From: Candidatus Saccharibacteria bacterium UBA2018
Lineage (GTDB): Bacteria; Patescibacteriota; Saccharimonadia; Saccharimonadales; Saccharimonadaceae
DNA length: 64,000 nt
Reading direction: 5' to 3'
Assembly: GCA_002335175.1 (NCBI GenBank)
Contig: DDCA01000001.1
Coordinates: 248,001-312,000, forward strand
The notes under the pieces are model-generated. The model did no database searches. It saw only the letters and a program-made list of their open reading frames with translations, and was not told where the DNA came from. Below are positions 1-8,762 of the stretch, in pieces. A program made the position numbers and the translations under genes. Each line of letters begins with the position of its first letter. The stretch's first letter is position 1.

Positions 1-708
1 CACCCCAAACGCCAGCGGATTAATAGGAAGGGTAAACCAATTAAAGACTGCGAGACTTCCATTTGACGTATCGAAAAGTGATGTACCGATTGTCTGGAGC
101 GTCGCTGGTAACTGGCTGACAATACCTGCGAAAATCAACAGGCTCAGTCCGTTTCCTACGCCCTGCTCGGTCATAATTTCACCAAGCCACATCAGGAGCA
201 TTGAGCCGGCTGTCATGGCGCCGACGGCGACCACCCACTCGAGAAGGCTCGTGTCACCTAGTCCAGAGGTAGTATTGCCGGCAAGGACAGACTGACGCAA
301 AATGTAAATAAATGCTATGGACTGCACGATAGCAAGTGGAAGCGAAATAATACGCGTCCACTGCTGAATCTTCCGACGACCTGATTCACCGTCTTTATGA
401 AGTTCCTCAAGTTTTGGAATCGCCTTGGTAAGCAGCTGCGTGATAATACTTGCAGTAATAAATGGGCTAAGGCCTACGAGTACAATCGAGAAGCTCGCCA
501 ACGCCCCACCACTGAGCAGGTTCAAGAATCCACCGAAGTCGCTGCCGCCGATTACGCTGTTAATTACTTCTTTCAGTTCGGCCGGGTCGGCGAGAGGGAC
601 CGGAATTTGAGCAAGTAACCGATAAACGACAACAATTCCAAGCACCACCAAAAGGCGCTTTCGCATATCACCGTTTTTAACTGATCTGAATATTGTCTTC
701 CAATTCAC
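1..708 (-). CDS. secY: SecY preprotein translocase subunit, N-terminal 236 codons
   Basis: SecY forms the membrane channel for Sec-dependent protein export. The reverse complement reads VNWKTIFRSVKNGD..RKRLL, followed by hydrophobic helices and the SecY-typical stretches GLSPFITASII and MTEQGVGNGLSLLIF. The reading frame stays open to the window edge, so the C-terminal part lies outside. I chose the GTG at 706-708 because the residues after it match the usual SecY amphipathic N-terminus, and a GAGAGGG ribosome-binding sequence lies about 10 nt upstream. It follows rplO in the spc-type operon with an 86-nt gap. The identity is clear from the sequence; the missing C-terminus could not be checked. 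Confidence 0.95.
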   Translation of the reverse strand, partial: MNWKTIFRSVKNGDMRKRLLVVLGIVVVYRLLAQIPVPLADPAELKEVINSVIGGSDFGGFLNLLSGGALASFSIVLVGLSPFITASIITQLLTKAIPKLEELHKDGESGRRKIQQWTRIISLPLAIVQSIAFIYILRQSVLAGNTTSGLGDTSLLEWVVAVGAMTAGSMLLMWLGEIMTEQGVGNGLSLLIFAGIVSQLPATLQTIGTSLFDTSNGSLAVFNWFTLPINPLAFGV

Positions 709-794
709 GTCGTTCTAACCCTCTCTAGCCAATTCTTGCATCGATTCGCAGCATACTATACCAAGTATACTACGAGGCGAACAAGAATCAGCGA

Positions 795-1271
795 CTATTT
801 GTCGGCCGATTCCGCTTCTTTTTTGCTCTTTGGTAGTGGAGCCGCTGTTTGGTTAAACGCTCCGCCGGCTTTTACAAGTGCATCCTGGACGCTTTTTGAT
901 GCGCCTTGGACATTAAGTGTCAGCTTTTTTGAAAGCTCACCGCGAGCAATTACTTTTACCGTGTGAAACGGCGTAGCAATCAATCCTGCTTCAAACAATT
1001 TGAAGTTATCTACCGTTCCGCTCAGGCCGTTAAGGTTATCAAGATAGACGACCTGGGCTGGAGTTCGTAGGCTTTTGAATCCACGATTCTTCGGGATTGC
1101 TTGCACCAGCGCTCGCTGGCCGCCCTGAAACGAAGCAGAAAGCTTTTTACCGGTGCGCGCGCCCTGGCCCTTGGTGCCACGTCCGGCCGTTTTACCCTGG
1201 CCGGCTGAGATACCGCGCCCGACACGTTTCTTATTCTTGTTGGCAGAAACATTGAGTTCGTTGTACTTCAT
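795..1271 (-). CDS. rplO: 50S ribosomal protein L15
   Basis: L15 is a late-assembling large-subunit protein near the 23S rRNA core. The 158-residue product starts MKYNELNVSANKNKKRVGRG and has the Gly/Arg/Lys-rich N-terminal segment (SAGQGKTAGRGTKGQGAR) that threads into rRNA. It ends in a short charged tail (KKEAESADK). It lies only 2 nt after rpsE. In most bacteria rpmD (L30) occupies that position, and there is no room for it here. Length is close to the family norm of about 145-150. Confidence 0.97.
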   Translation of the reverse strand: MKYNELNVSANKNKKRVGRGISAGQGKTAGRGTKGQGARTGKKLSASFQGGQRALVQAIPKNRGFKSLRTPAQVVYLDNLNGLSGTVDNFKLFEAGLIATPFHTVKVIARGELSKKLTLNVQGASKSVQDALVKAGGAFNQTAAPLPKSKKEAESADK

Positions 1272-1273
1272 GG

Positions 1274-1882
1274 TTATGCCTCCTCTTTTTTAGCCTTCTT
1301 AGAAGGAGCCTTAGGCGCATTAAGCCACTGGTCTTTTGGTACTAAACTGGTAAGCGCCTGAACCGTTGCATACGCAATGTTAACTTTATTCGTTGAGCCA
1401 AGGCTCTTAGATAGCAAGTTGGTAATGCCCGTAACGCCGATGATTTGACGAACCACGCCTCCGGCAATAACTCCCGTACCCGGCGCTGCCGGCTTAATCA
1501 GGACTCGTGCGCCGCTGAGCTTGACTTCGGCATCATGCGGAATAGTGCTATTAACGACCGGAATTGTGACCATACCTTTTTTGGCGACGTCGGTTGCCTT
1601 AGAAATTGCAGCCTGAACGTCCGCACCCTTGGCAACACCGACACCAACTTTGGATTTACGATCGCCTACGACGACCAGTGCTTTGAATCGAAAACGGCGT
1701 CCGCCTTTAACGACGCGAGCGACGCGGTCAATGTTTATAACAACTTCTTCAAATTGCTTTGGTTCCTCAGAGCGAGGGTTTCGCCGGTCATCCCGACGGC
1801 CACCACGCGGTCGCTGGCCACCTTGCGGCGTGCCGGCGCGTGGGGTAGTAGGTGCAGGTGCGGGTGTAGCAGTTTCTGCCAT
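1274..1882 (-). CDS. rpsE: 30S ribosomal protein S5
   Basis: S5 helps form the mRNA entry site and contributes to translational accuracy. The 202-residue protein has a 40-residue low-complexity, Pro/Arg-rich N-terminal extension (PAPAPTTPRAG, then GGRRDDRRNPR). The double-stranded RNA-binding domain follows (VARVVKGGRRFRF) and then the S5 C-terminal domain (GVIAGGVVRQIIGVTGI). A basic tail (KAPSKKAKKEEA) closes it. It is longer than the roughly 166-residue E. coli protein because of the two tails. It sits 1 nt after rplR and 2 nt before rplO. Confidence 0.97.
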   Translation of the reverse strand: MAETATPAPAPTTPRAGTPQGGQRPRGGRRDDRRNPRSEEPKQFEEVVINIDRVARVVKGGRRFRFKALVVVGDRKSKVGVGVAKGADVQAAISKATDVAKKGMVTIPVVNSTIPHDAEVKLSGARVLIKPAAPGTGVIAGGVVRQIIGVTGITNLLSKSLGSTNKVNIAYATVQALTSLVPKDQWLNAPKAPSKKAKKEEA

Positions 1883-1883
1883 A

Positions 1884-2237
1884 CTAGAACTCCAATCCTT
1901 CTTTACGAGCTGCCTCGGCGAGCGCTTTTAGGCGTCCGGCATATTGGCGGCCATTTCTATCAAATACAACTGATTTTACTTTAACTTTAGCTCCCTTTTT
2001 GGCGATATCAGCACCGACAACAGCTGCCTTTTCAGTCATCGTGCCGGTGACTTTTTTGCCAACAGTCGTTGCGGCAGCAAGCGTTTTGCCAGATACGTCG
2101 TCAATAAGCTGCGCACTGACGTGAGCATTACTGATGGTCACGCTCAAACGAGGGCGTTCAGCCGTACCAGAAACTTTAGAGCGAACCCGGTTCTTACGGA
2201 GCCCGCGGTTCTGTAATTTCTTTGCAAGATTATTCAT
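1884..2237 (-). CDS. rplR: 50S ribosomal protein L18
   Basis: L18 binds 5S rRNA in the central protuberance. The 117-residue product has the family landmarks RNRVRSKVSGTAERPRLSV near the N-terminus and VVFDRNGRQYAGRLKALAEAARKEGLEF at the C-terminus. Length matches the family. It is packed between rplF (2-nt gap) and rpsE (1-nt gap) in the spc-type gene order L6-L18-S5. Confidence 0.97.
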   Translation of the reverse strand: MNNLAKKLQNRGLRKNRVRSKVSGTAERPRLSVTISNAHVSAQLIDDVSGKTLAAATTVGKKVTGTMTEKAAVVGADIAKKGAKVKVKSVVFDRNGRQYAGRLKALAEAARKEGLEF

Positions 2238-2239
2238 GA

Positions 2240-2773
2240 TTATTTACCTGTCTTTCCAGCTTTGCGCAGAATCTGCTCGTCAGCATACTTAATTCCCTTA
2301 CCCTTGTACGGCTCAGGCTTCTTAAGTGAGCGAATTTCCGCTGCGACTTGTCCGACTTGCTGTTTATCAATGCCGCTCACGGCAATTTCCATCTTGTTGA
2401 CGGTTAGCTGTACGCCAGCCGGAGCTTTGTACTTAACGGGGTGGCTGAAACCGAGTTGCATTTCGATTTCCTGGCCACCGCCAGATACGCGGAAACCAAC
2501 GCCGTTGACTTCAAGTTTCTTTTCGAAACCTGAGGTTACGCCATTGACTGCGTTGTTGAGCAGCGAACGCTGTAGGCCGTGTTGGGCTTTAGCAATTTTC
2601 TGATCGTCCTTACGTGTGACGATAGCCTGGTCACCTTCGAGGGTAACGGTCACGTCACTCAGATGAGGTACGGTCAGTTCGCCTTTAGCGCCCTTGACTG
2701 AAATAACATCCGAATCGACCGTGATTGTCACGCCTGATGGAACCTGAATTGGTAGTTTTCCGATTCGACTCAT
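2240..2773 (-). CDS. rplF: 50S ribosomal protein L6
   Basis: L6 lies near the factor-binding region at the base of the L7/L12 stalk. The 177-residue protein begins MSRIGKLPIQVPSGVTITV and carries the C-terminal signature KKPEPYKGKGIKYADEQILRKAGKTGK. Two tandem alpha/beta domains are expected and the length is normal. It follows rpsH by 12 nt, with a purine-rich ribosome-binding sequence in the gap. Confidence 0.98.
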   Translation of the reverse strand: MSRIGKLPIQVPSGVTITVDSDVISVKGAKGELTVPHLSDVTVTLEGDQAIVTRKDDQKIAKAQHGLQRSLLNNAVNGVTSGFEKKLEVNGVGFRVSGGGQEIEMQLGFSHPVKYKAPAGVQLTVNKMEIAVSGIDKQQVGQVAAEIRSLKKPEPYKGKGIKYADEQILRKAGKTGK

Positions 2774-2785
2774 GATTATCCTTTC

Positions 2786-3187
2786 TTAATACACCTTCAG
2801 CAGTACTTCACCGCCGAGCCGCTGCTTAACAGCTTCTCCTCCGGTAATTACGCCTTTAGATGTTGAAACCAGCACGATGCCTCGGCCGCTTTTAACGCGT
2901 GGGATGTCGTCAGCACTGACGTACATACGTCGGCCAGGCTTGCTCATGCGGGTTAGTTCTGTAAATGTGGCGTTTTCGCCAGCCTTGTTGATAGTAATAA
3001 CCAACGTGTCGCGTGGCTTGCCCGGTTCGACTTTAACGTCGCTCAGGTAGCCGTTTTTCTTTAATTGGTCTGCGACCACTTTCTTTAGCTTCGCGTTTGG
3101 TGCACGGACCTCGGTTTTCCCGACAGCGGCAGCGTTCCTGATTCGGGTCAGGAGGTCAGCGATTGGGTCTGTAGATTGTAAACTCAT
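2786..3187 (-). CDS. rpsH: 30S ribosomal protein S8
   Basis: S8 binds the central domain of 16S rRNA and, in well-studied bacteria, represses the spc operon by binding its own mRNA. The 133-residue product starts with the S8-typical DPIADLLTRIRNA and ends GIVLVSTSKGVITGGEAVKQRLGGEVLLKVY. The C-terminal SxxxG element (STSKGV) is intact. It lies 17 nt downstream of rpsN. I saw no obvious S8-type mRNA operator, but I did not fold the RNA. Confidence 0.97.
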   Translation of the reverse strand: MSLQSTDPIADLLTRIRNAAAVGKTEVRAPNAKLKKVVADQLKKNGYLSDVKVEPGKPRDTLVITINKAGENATFTELTRMSKPGRRMYVSADDIPRVKSGRGIVLVSTSKGVITGGEAVKQRLGGEVLLKVY

Positions 3188-3204
3188 ATTCTTACTCCTT
3201 TCCT

Positions 3205-3474
3205 TTACCAGCTTGATTTCGTTACACCAGGGATTTCACCCTTGCTTGCTTTTTCGCGGAAGTTAATACGGTTCAGACCGAACTTACGCATATAGGCGTG
3301 TGGGCGTCCGCTGAGCACGTCTCGGTTCTTCCAGCGGGTCGGCGATGAATTCTTTGGAAGTTTTTGTAAACCATCTTGGTCGCCGAGTTCTTTCAGTTCG
3401 GCGCGTTTTGCAGCATATTTCAGAATCATCTTCTTACGCTTCTCGTCTCGAGCGATGCTTGATTTCTTCGCCAT
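3205..3474 (-). CDS. rpsN: 30S ribosomal protein S14, zinc-free type
   Basis: S14 is a small-subunit head protein next to S3 and S10. The 89-residue product contains the family signature [40 protein letters not shown]. It has no cysteines, so it is the zinc-independent (C-minus) form, although it is shorter than the roughly 100-residue E. coli version. Its ATG shares one base with the stop of rplE. Confidence 0.97.
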   Translation of the reverse strand: MAKKSSIARDEKRKKMILKYAAKRAELKELGDQDGLQKLPKNSSPTRWKNRDVLSGRPHAYMRKFGLNRINFREKASKGEIPGVTKSSW

Positions 3475-4055
3475 TACCGGCCTCCTTCTTTCTCAAACGG
3501 AATACCAAACTTCTCTAGTAGCGCACGGCTGTGTGCTTTGTCTTCGTTCTTTACAACGAATGTAATCTGAAGACCGTGGAGTACTTGGGTTTCTTCAAAT
3601 GTGAGTTCAGGGAAAATCGATTGTTCAATTATGCCAAGGCTGTAGTTGCCCCCGCGGTCAAATGCTTTCGCCTTCACGCCGTGGAAGTCACGAACACGCG
3701 GAAGCGCTACATTGACGAGACGGTCGAGGAATTCATACATCCTAGCACCGCGCAGCGTAACCATGATACCGACTGGCGCGCCCATACCGGCACGGATCTT
3801 AAAGCCGGCGATTGATTTTTTAGCGAGGCGTTCAACCGGTGCTTGACCGGTAATCTTCGTGAGCGTGTTCTTGACAGTCTCAAGCGTTCGCTTGTCTTCT
3901 TTTGATTTGCCGGTTCCTACGCTTACCGTTATCTTTTCAAGCTTTGGCACTTGGTGCACATTAGCAAGTTCAAGTTCGGCCTGTAGTTCCTTGACGTACT
4001 GGGTAGCGTACAAGGCTTTCAAGCGAGGAGCGGCGTTAGCTGTTGCTGTAGCCAT
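3474..4055 (-). CDS. rplE: 50S ribosomal protein L5
   Basis: L5 binds 5S rRNA in the central protuberance. The 193-residue product has the landmarks [44 protein letters not shown] and [26 protein letters not shown]. The extra residues relative to E. coli (179) are at the N-terminus ([15 protein letters not shown]). Start and stop codons overlap those of rplX and rpsN by single bases, which suggests translational coupling. Confidence 0.97.
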   Translation of the reverse strand: MATATANAAPRLKALYATQYVKELQAELELANVHQVPKLEKITVSVGTGKSKEDKRTLETVKNTLTKITGQAPVERLAKKSIAGFKIRAGMGAPVGIMVTLRGARMYEFLDRLVNVALPRVRDFHGVKAKAFDRGGNYSLGIIEQSIFPELTFEETQVLHGLQITFVVKNEDKAHSRALLEKFGIPFEKEGGR

Positions 4056-4375
4056 TACTTAATCTCCTTATTTTTCATACTTCTTGCGACGCGAGTTTTC
4101 CCGCCGTCAGCATTCTTTACCAATCCAACACGTGAAGTCTTTCCGGTCTTTTCATCAACGACCAAGGCGACCTTCGAAATATCCATTGGTACGTGAATAT
4201 CTTTTTTGCCACCACGTGGGTTCAGTTGGCTTGGCTTTACGTGACGGTGGCTAACACCGACGCCTTCAATTAAGACAGTGCGGTTTTTGGTATTAACTGC
4301 CAAAACCTTTCCGGTTGTACCTTTTTTGCTTCCAGTGATGATTTTGACTAAATCGTCTTTTTTAATCCGTGGCAT
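4055..4375 (-). CDS. rplX: 50S ribosomal protein L24
   Basis: L24 is an assembly-initiating protein that binds the 5' domain of 23S rRNA. The 106-residue product has an N-terminal KOW motif (KKDDLVKIITGSKKGTTGKVLAVN) and the conserved VSHRHVKPSQLNPRGG segment. The gene lies 1 nt after rplN and overlaps rplE by one base. Confidence 0.97.
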   Translation of the reverse strand: MPRIKKDDLVKIITGSKKGTTGKVLAVNTKNRTVLIEGVGVSHRHVKPSQLNPRGGKKDIHVPMDISKVALVVDEKTGKTSRVGLVKNADGGKTRVARSMKNKEIK

Positions 4376-4376
4376 A

Positions 4377-4745
4377 TTAGAGTACCTCCGGCGCTAGGCT
4401 AATAATCTTTGCATACCCTTGGTCGCGTAGCTCACGTGGAACCGGACCGAATACACGGGTAGCTTTTGGCGTTTTGTCGTCATTGATAATAACGACTGCA
4501 TTGTCGTCAAAGGCAATCGTTGATCCGTCTTTTCGCCTGATTTGGTTTCGGGTCCGGACAACAACGGCCTTTTGAACGCTCTTTTTCTTGACGTTACCGG
4601 TCGGGTTGGCATCTTTCACCGAACAAACAATGATATCACCGACATGGGCATACCGGCGCCGAGTACCACCAAGCACGCGGATACACAGGACTTCTTTGGC
4701 ACCCGAGTTATCGGTAACTTTTAGTCTGCTTTCTTGCTGAATCAT
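4377..4745 (-). CDS. rplN: 50S ribosomal protein L14
   Basis: L14 sits at the subunit interface and is the docking site for the silencing factor RsfS. The 122-residue product is full length and well conserved, with [27 protein letters not shown] at the N-terminus and [26 protein letters not shown] at the end. The ATG overlaps the rpsQ stop by 4 nt (ATGA arrangement). Confidence 0.98.
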   Translation of the reverse strand: MIQQESRLKVTDNSGAKEVLCIRVLGGTRRRYAHVGDIIVCSVKDANPTGNVKKKSVQKAVVVRTRNQIRRKDGSTIAFDDNAVVIINDDKTPKATRVFGPVPRELRDQGYAKIISLAPEVL

Positions 4746-5059
4746 GCGCTTGCCTCGTTTGCTTTCGTAGCTTCGTCCAGAGCTTCGCCAAGGACTTCGT
4801 CTTTGAGCTCAACCCGGCCTTGGGACCGCGTCTCAATATTAGCCAGCTTGAATGACTTGGTTTTAGAAACCGGGCGAATTTCAGAAATCTGAACCTTATC
4901 ACCAATGTGGGCTTCATTATTCTCGTCATGAGCCTGATATTTGCGGTTGACCGTATATTGCTTCTTGTAAATCGGGTGCGTTTCACGGCTTGTAACCGTC
5001 ACGGTAATCGATTTGTCGCGTGAGTCGCTGGTAACGATGCCTGTTAATGTTTTAGCCAT
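4742..5059 (-). CDS. rpsQ: 30S ribosomal protein S17
   Basis: S17 is a primary 16S rRNA-binding protein with an OB fold. The 105-residue product starts [22 protein letters not shown] and contains [43 protein letters not shown], the standard core. A C-terminal acidic/Ala tail of about 25 residues makes it longer than the E. coli protein (84). It lies 1 nt after rpmC and overlaps rplN by 4 nt. Confidence 0.97.
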   Translation of the reverse strand: MAKTLTGIVTSDSRDKSITVTVTSRETHPIYKKQYTVNRKYQAHDENNEAHIGDKVQISEIRPVSKTKSFKLANIETRSQGRVELKDEVLGEALDEATKANEASA

Positions 5060-5060
5060 G

Positions 5061-5261
5061 TTACGCCTCCTTTCCTTGATTAATGCTTGTTAGCAACCGG
5101 GCGATGTCTTTTTTTGCAGCCGTAATAGCGCGAGGATTCACCAGTTCGCCGGCAGCATGAGATTTCCGTAAGTCCATCAATTCAGCGCGCTTGGCTGCTA
5201 ACTGGTCCTCAAGGGATAGTTCTTTCTTCACGGGTGTCTTCTTGGTTGATTTCTCAGCCAT
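5061..5261 (-). CDS. rpmC: 50S ribosomal protein L29
   Basis: L29 is a small two-helix protein beside the peptide exit tunnel, near the docking site of trigger factor and SRP. The 66-residue product has the L29 pattern LEDQLAAKRAELMDLRKSHAAGELVNPRAITAAKKDIARLLT. The N-terminus is a short Lys-rich extension ([13 protein letters not shown]). It overlaps rplP by one base and precedes rpsQ by 1 nt, in the standard L16-L29-S17 order. Confidence 0.96.
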   Translation of the reverse strand: MAEKSTKKTPVKKELSLEDQLAAKRAELMDLRKSHAAGELVNPRAITAAKKDIARLLTSINQGKEA

Positions 5262-5674
5262 TACGCTTCCTCCCGTTTGATAAACTTCGTCTTCACCGGC
5301 AGCTTATGGCTCGCTAGGCGCATGGCCTCACGGGCAACTTCTTCTGATACACCCTTCATCTCAAACATAACAGTACCTGCTTTTACCTTGGCGGCAAAAT
5401 ACTCTGGATTACCTTTACCGGAACCCATCTTTACGTCTTGCGGTTTTTTGGTTACGGGCGTATGCGGGAAGATCCGAATCCAGATCTTACCACCACGCTT
5501 AATGTAACGAGTCATTGCCTGACGGGCCGATTCAATCTGACGCGATGTTACACGTTCATTGCTTTGGGACTGTAGTCCGTAGTCGCCGAATGCGACATAG
5601 TTGCCTCGCGTAGCGTTGCCGTCATTTTTGCCAATCCGGACTTTGCGGTACTTGGTTTTCTTTGGTAACAACAT
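5261..5674 (-). CDS. rplP: 50S ribosomal protein L16
   Basis: L16 contacts the A-site tRNA region and completes the peptidyl transferase environment. The 137-residue product begins [25 protein letters not shown] and contains [49 protein letters not shown]. The Arg hydroxylated in E. coli (R81) falls in a region that I cannot align exactly by eye. Length is normal. It follows rpsC by 2 nt. Confidence 0.98.
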   Translation of the reverse strand: MLLPKKTKYRKVRIGKNDGNATRGNYVAFGDYGLQSQSNERVTSRQIESARQAMTRYIKRGGKIWIRIFPHTPVTKKPQDVKMGSGKGNPEYFAAKVKAGTVMFEMKGVSEEVAREAMRLASHKLPVKTKFIKREEA

Positions 5675-5676
5675 GG

Positions 5677-6312
5677 CTAGCCGTCCCTCTCACCCTTGTT
5701 AATCCATACCTTGACTCCGATAATACCGACGCCAGGCGCGTTTGCCCGTGCCGTGTGGAAGTCTACGTCGGCCCGAAGCGTGTGTAGCGGCACCGAACCT
5801 TCAGAAACTTTCTCTCGGCGGGCCATTTCGGCATTGTTCAACCGGCCCGATACCTGAATTCGGATGCCTTTGGCACCGGCATTCATGGTATTCTGAGCAG
5901 CCATCTTGATAGCCCGGCGGAAATTAATACGGCGCTCCAATTGGCGAGCAATGTTTTCGGCAACAAGCTTAGCAGCCAGTTCCGGTCGTTTCACTTCTTC
6001 AATGTTAATACGAACTGGTAAGCTCGCGATTTTTTCAATCTGTGCTTTTAGTTCGGCAACTCCCGCACCGCCACGGCCAATAACGACACCGGCTTTTGCG
6101 GTATGAATCGTGACCGTAATCAAGTTAGCAGAACGCTCGATCTCAATTCGGTTGATGGTTGGCCGCGAGTTGAAGCGCTTTTCGATCAAATCGCGGATCT
6201 TGATGTCTTCCGCCAGCCAGTTCGCAAAATCTTTCTTGCCCGCGAACCAACGCGAGTCCCAGTTCTTATGAACCTGAAGGCGGAAACTGATTGGGTTTAC
6301 TTTCTGACCCAT
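5677..6312 (-). CDS. rpsC: 30S ribosomal protein S3
   Basis: S3 lines the mRNA entry channel and takes part in mRNA unwinding. The 211-residue product starts [24 protein letters not shown] and has a KH type II domain with the GxxG loop in [14 protein letters not shown]. The C-terminal domain contains [57 protein letters not shown]. It lacks the longer C-terminal tail of some S3 proteins. It overlaps rplV by one base. Confidence 0.98.
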   Translation of the reverse strand: MGQKVNPISFRLQVHKNWDSRWFAGKKDFANWLAEDIKIRDLIEKRFNSRPTINRIEIERSANLITVTIHTAKAGVVIGRGGAGVAELKAQIEKIASLPVRINIEEVKRPELAAKLVAENIARQLERRINFRRAIKMAAQNTMNAGAKGIRIQVSGRLNNAEMARREKVSEGSVPLHTLRADVDFHTARANAPGVGIIGVKVWINKGERDG

Positions 6313-6725
6313 TACTTCGTCTCCTCTTCTACTTTAGGCTTCTTAGCAGCAGCTGGTTTAGCGGCTGGTTTCTTAGGCTTCTCTGTCCCGGTAACTTCAA
6401 CCAGGATATTGCTGGAAATCTTCTGAAATGGCAGTGCCATACCGCGCATATGCGGCTTGAAACGCTTGAGACGCTTACCAACCGTTACGCTTAATGTCGT
6501 AATCTGCAGGCTTTTGGCGTCAAGGCCGTGGTTGTTAACGGCATTTGCCTGGGCGCTGGCAACAGCTTTTTTGATAGGCAAGCCGGCGCGGCGCGGAACA
6601 TGGTCAAGGATAACAAGCGCATCGGCAACCGAGCGGTTACGCACCAGACTGGCAACGACGCTTACCTTGCGGGGAGCAATGTCTACGCCTTTTGCGTAAG
6701 ATTTGACAGTATATTGATCGGCCAT
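6312..6725 (-). CDS. rplV: 50S ribosomal protein L22
   Basis: L22 extends a beta hairpin into the exit tunnel, where macrolide-resistance changes can occur. The 137-residue protein has the family core KGVDIAPRKVSVVASLVRNRSVADALVILDHVPRRAGLPIKKAVASAQANAVNN and the tunnel loop KRLKRFKPHMRGMALPFQK. A Lys/Ala/Pro-rich tail of about 25 residues (KPAAKPAAAKKPKVEEETK) exceeds the usual length. It overlaps rpsS and rpsC by single bases. Confidence 0.97.
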   Translation of the reverse strand: MADQYTVKSYAKGVDIAPRKVSVVASLVRNRSVADALVILDHVPRRAGLPIKKAVASAQANAVNNHGLDAKSLQITTLSVTVGKRLKRFKPHMRGMALPFQKISSNILVEVTGTEKPKKPAAKPAAAKKPKVEEETK

Positions 6726-6985
6726 TACTTCTTACCACCATGTTTACGGAACTTACGGGTTGGGCTGAATTCGCCCAGCTTGTGGCCTACCATGTTTTCC
6801 GAAACGTACACGGGGACATGGACCTTGCCGTTGTGCACGGCGAAGTTCTTACCGACCATTTCTGGAGTAATGGTGCTGGCGCGGGCCCATGTTTTAATAA
6901 CTGCACGGTCATCCGGACCAAGCGCCGCGACTTTCTTGGCAAGCTTGGCGTCAACGAATGGACCTTTTTTAAGTGATCGACTCAT
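6725..6985 (-). CDS. rpsS: 30S ribosomal protein S19
   Basis: S19 lies in the small-subunit head, contacts S13 and helps form the bridge to the large subunit. The 86-residue product starts [19 protein letters not shown] and ends with the conserved [36 protein letters not shown]. Length is normal. It follows rplB by 3 nt and overlaps rplV by one base. Confidence 0.98.
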   Translation of the reverse strand: MSRSLKKGPFVDAKLAKKVAALGPDDRAVIKTWARASTITPEMVGKNFAVHNGKVHVPVYVSENMVGHKLGEFSPTRKFRKHGGKK

Positions 6986-6988
6986 AGT

Positions 6989-7828
6989 TTACCTCTTCCT
7001 CTTCGCGTCATGGCGCGTACGTGCGATTAAACGGTCTGTGCTCTTACGACGGCGGGTACGATACCCGAGTGTTAATTGACCCCACGGGGTACGCGGCGCT
7101 TTACCTGTACCGTGCCGTCCACCGTCACCACCACCATGCGGGTGGTCGGCTGCATTCATAACCACACCACGGACAGTTGGGCGGATGCCTTTGCGGCGGT
7201 TCCGGCCGGCAGAACCTGTCTTGATGTTCTGGTGTTGAACATTACCGACAATACCAAGCGCCGCTGTCGCTTCAACTCGGAAGCGACGGACTTCACCAGA
7301 AGGCATACGCACTTGTGCATAGTCACCTTCTTTAGCCATCAACTGGGCTTTTGTACCAGCGGCGCGAACCATCTGTGAACCTTTGCCAGGGTTGATTTCA
7401 ATTGCGTAAATTTGTGAGCCGACAGGTATCTTCGAGAGCGGCAGGCGGTTTGATGCCTCTACGACAGCAGCTGCGCCGCTTGCAAAGGTTTTACCGACCG
7501 TCATGCTGGTATCGGCAATGACATAGTGATATAGACCATGCTGATCCTTAACCCGGGCAATCCGAGCGGAACGGTTCGGGTCGTATTCAATTGCCTCTAC
7601 CGTTAGTTTCAAGCCGTCGGCTAGATTATGGTTCAGCAAGCGGTAGTGCCGTTTGACACCGCCACCGCGGTGACGGACAGTGATACGCCCCGTGTTATTG
7701 CGGCCAGCGTTCTGCTTCTTGCTTTTTACCAAGCTCTTCAGCGGCTTGCGTGTGGTTATCTGACTGTAATCTTCCGACGTCATACCACGGCGGCCGGGAG
7801 TAGTGGGGTTATATGCTTTAATCGCCAT
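6989..7828 (-). CDS. rplB: 50S ribosomal protein L2
   Basis: L2 is needed for subunit association and peptidyl transfer. The 279-residue product has the standard core (RHRGGGVKRHYRL, then YDPNRSARIARV). Near the C-terminus is the signature GVVMNAADHPHGGGDGGRHGTGKAPRTPWGQLTLGYRTRRRKS, which includes the conserved peptidyl-transferase-centre histidine in DHPHGGG. The start ATG overlaps the end of rplW by one base. Confidence 0.98.
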   Translation of the reverse strand: MAIKAYNPTTPGRRGMTSEDYSQITTRKPLKSLVKSKKQNAGRNNTGRITVRHRGGGVKRHYRLLNHNLADGLKLTVEAIEYDPNRSARIARVKDQHGLYHYVIADTSMTVGKTFASGAAAVVEASNRLPLSKIPVGSQIYAIEINPGKGSQMVRAAGTKAQLMAKEGDYAQVRMPSGEVRRFRVEATAALGIVGNVQHQNIKTGSAGRNRRKGIRPTVRGVVMNAADHPHGGGDGGRHGTGKAPRTPWGQLTLGYRTRRRKSTDRLIARTRHDAKRKR

Positions 7829-8145
7829 TATTTCTTCTCCTCTTTCGCCGCTTCAGGCTGCTCAAACATTTGGATTGAGCTACCCTCAGCCAATGTGACG
7901 TAGGCCTTCTTAGTATCCTTACGGGTAGTACTGCCTGGGTACCGGTTCTTGCCTCGGCTAAAGCGGACGGCTTTACCGCTTTGAACCGCAACTGTCACGT
8001 TCTTTACCGCAACATCAAACTGTTCAGTAACGGCTTTAGCAATCTGCTGCTTATTGGCCGCGAGTGGAACATTGAATACGTACACGTTCTGTCCGCTCAG
8101 GCCGTAAGCCTTTTCTGTTGCTCGTGGGGTTACAAGAATACTCAT
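7828..8145 (-). CDS. rplW: 50S ribosomal protein L23 (start corrected)
   Basis: L23 is the main docking site for trigger factor and SRP at the tunnel exit. The core is MSILVTPRATEKAYGLSGQNVYVFNV, followed by KQQIAKAVTEQFDVAVKNVTVAVQSGKAVRF. An upstream in-frame ATG at 8166 would add seven residues. I reject it because a perfect AGGAGG sits inside that extension, at good spacing for the ATG at 8143-8145, which also overlaps the TAA of rplD (TAATG). The protein is then 105 residues and begins like other L23 proteins. An acidic Glu/Lys tail closes it. Confidence 0.96.
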   Translation of the reverse strand: MSILVTPRATEKAYGLSGQNVYVFNVPLAANKQQIAKAVTEQFDVAVKNVTVAVQSGKAVRFSRGKNRYPGSTTRKDTKKAYVTLAEGSSIQMFEQPEAAKEEKK

Positions 8146-8762
8146 TACTTGTCTCCTCCTAGCCATGCCTCGATTGTCTTGATGCTTGCGGGCGACAGGA
8201 CAATATGGTCGGCATTCAAAATGTGATAGACGCTCAGGTACGTGCTCCGTACCAGCAGTACATTCTGGAGATTCTTTGTGGCCCTCAGTAGTTCGGGCGT
8301 CTTTTCGTCGACAACAATAAGCGTGCGGCGTGCAAACTTGTTGTCAGCCAAGAATTTAGCAATCTCGCTGGTCTTGCCAGTTGTTTTGACGCCTTTGACG
8401 ACAATTTTCTTGGCCTTATTGGCCAATGAAAGCGCCTGTTTAACAGCAACACGCTTGCTACCCGTTGAGATCTTTTTAGTGTAGTTTTCGTTACCGCTCG
8501 GGCCAAAAACGACACCACCGCCGCGCCAGATTGGGTTACGAGTCGAACCAAACCGGGCTCGGCCGGTACCTTTTTGGCGCCATGGTTTCTTACCACCACC
8601 ACGAACCTCGCCGCGTTTCAGGGTAGTTGCGCTGGCTTGGCGTGAGTTTGCTAGGTAGCTGTCGTAGGCTAACTTCAACAGTTCGTGGTTTTCAACTGTT
8701 ATGCCAAAGATGGCCGAAGGCAACGTTACTTTAGTAGCAGCTTTAGGAGTATCAATAGCCAT
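8145..8762 (-). CDS. rplD: 50S ribosomal protein L4
   Basis: L4 reaches into the exit tunnel; in E. coli it is also the autogenous repressor of the S10 operon. The 205-residue product contains the L4 signature TLKRGEVRGGGKKPWRQKGTGRARFGSTRNPIWRGGGVVFGP and the C-terminal LSVYHILNADHIVLSPASIKTIEAWLG. The start overlaps rplC by one base and the stop overlaps the corrected rplW start. Whether it represses this operon cannot be told from sequence. Confidence 0.97.
   Translation of the reverse strand: MAIDTPKAATKVTLPSAIFGITVENHELLKLAYDSYLANSRQASATTLKRGEVRGGGKKPWRQKGTGRARFGSTRNPIWRGGGVVFGPSGNENYTKKISTGSKRVAVKQALSLANKAKKIVVKGVKTTGKTSEIAKFLADNKFARRTLIVVDEKTPELLRATKNLQNVLLVRSTYLSVYHILNADHIVLSPASIKTIEAWLGGDK

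Noticed and set aside
1445..1984. 179-codon frame antisense to rpsE and rplR
   Set aside because: Crosses the boundary of two certain ribosomal genes and has no recognisable features.
7076..7378. 100-codon frame antisense to rplB
   Set aside because: Mirror of a strongly conserved ribosomal gene, without family resemblance.
8146..8166. Longer rplW start at 8166
   Set aside because: The extension contains the AGGAGG that serves the ATG at 8145, and the shorter product starts like other L23 proteins.
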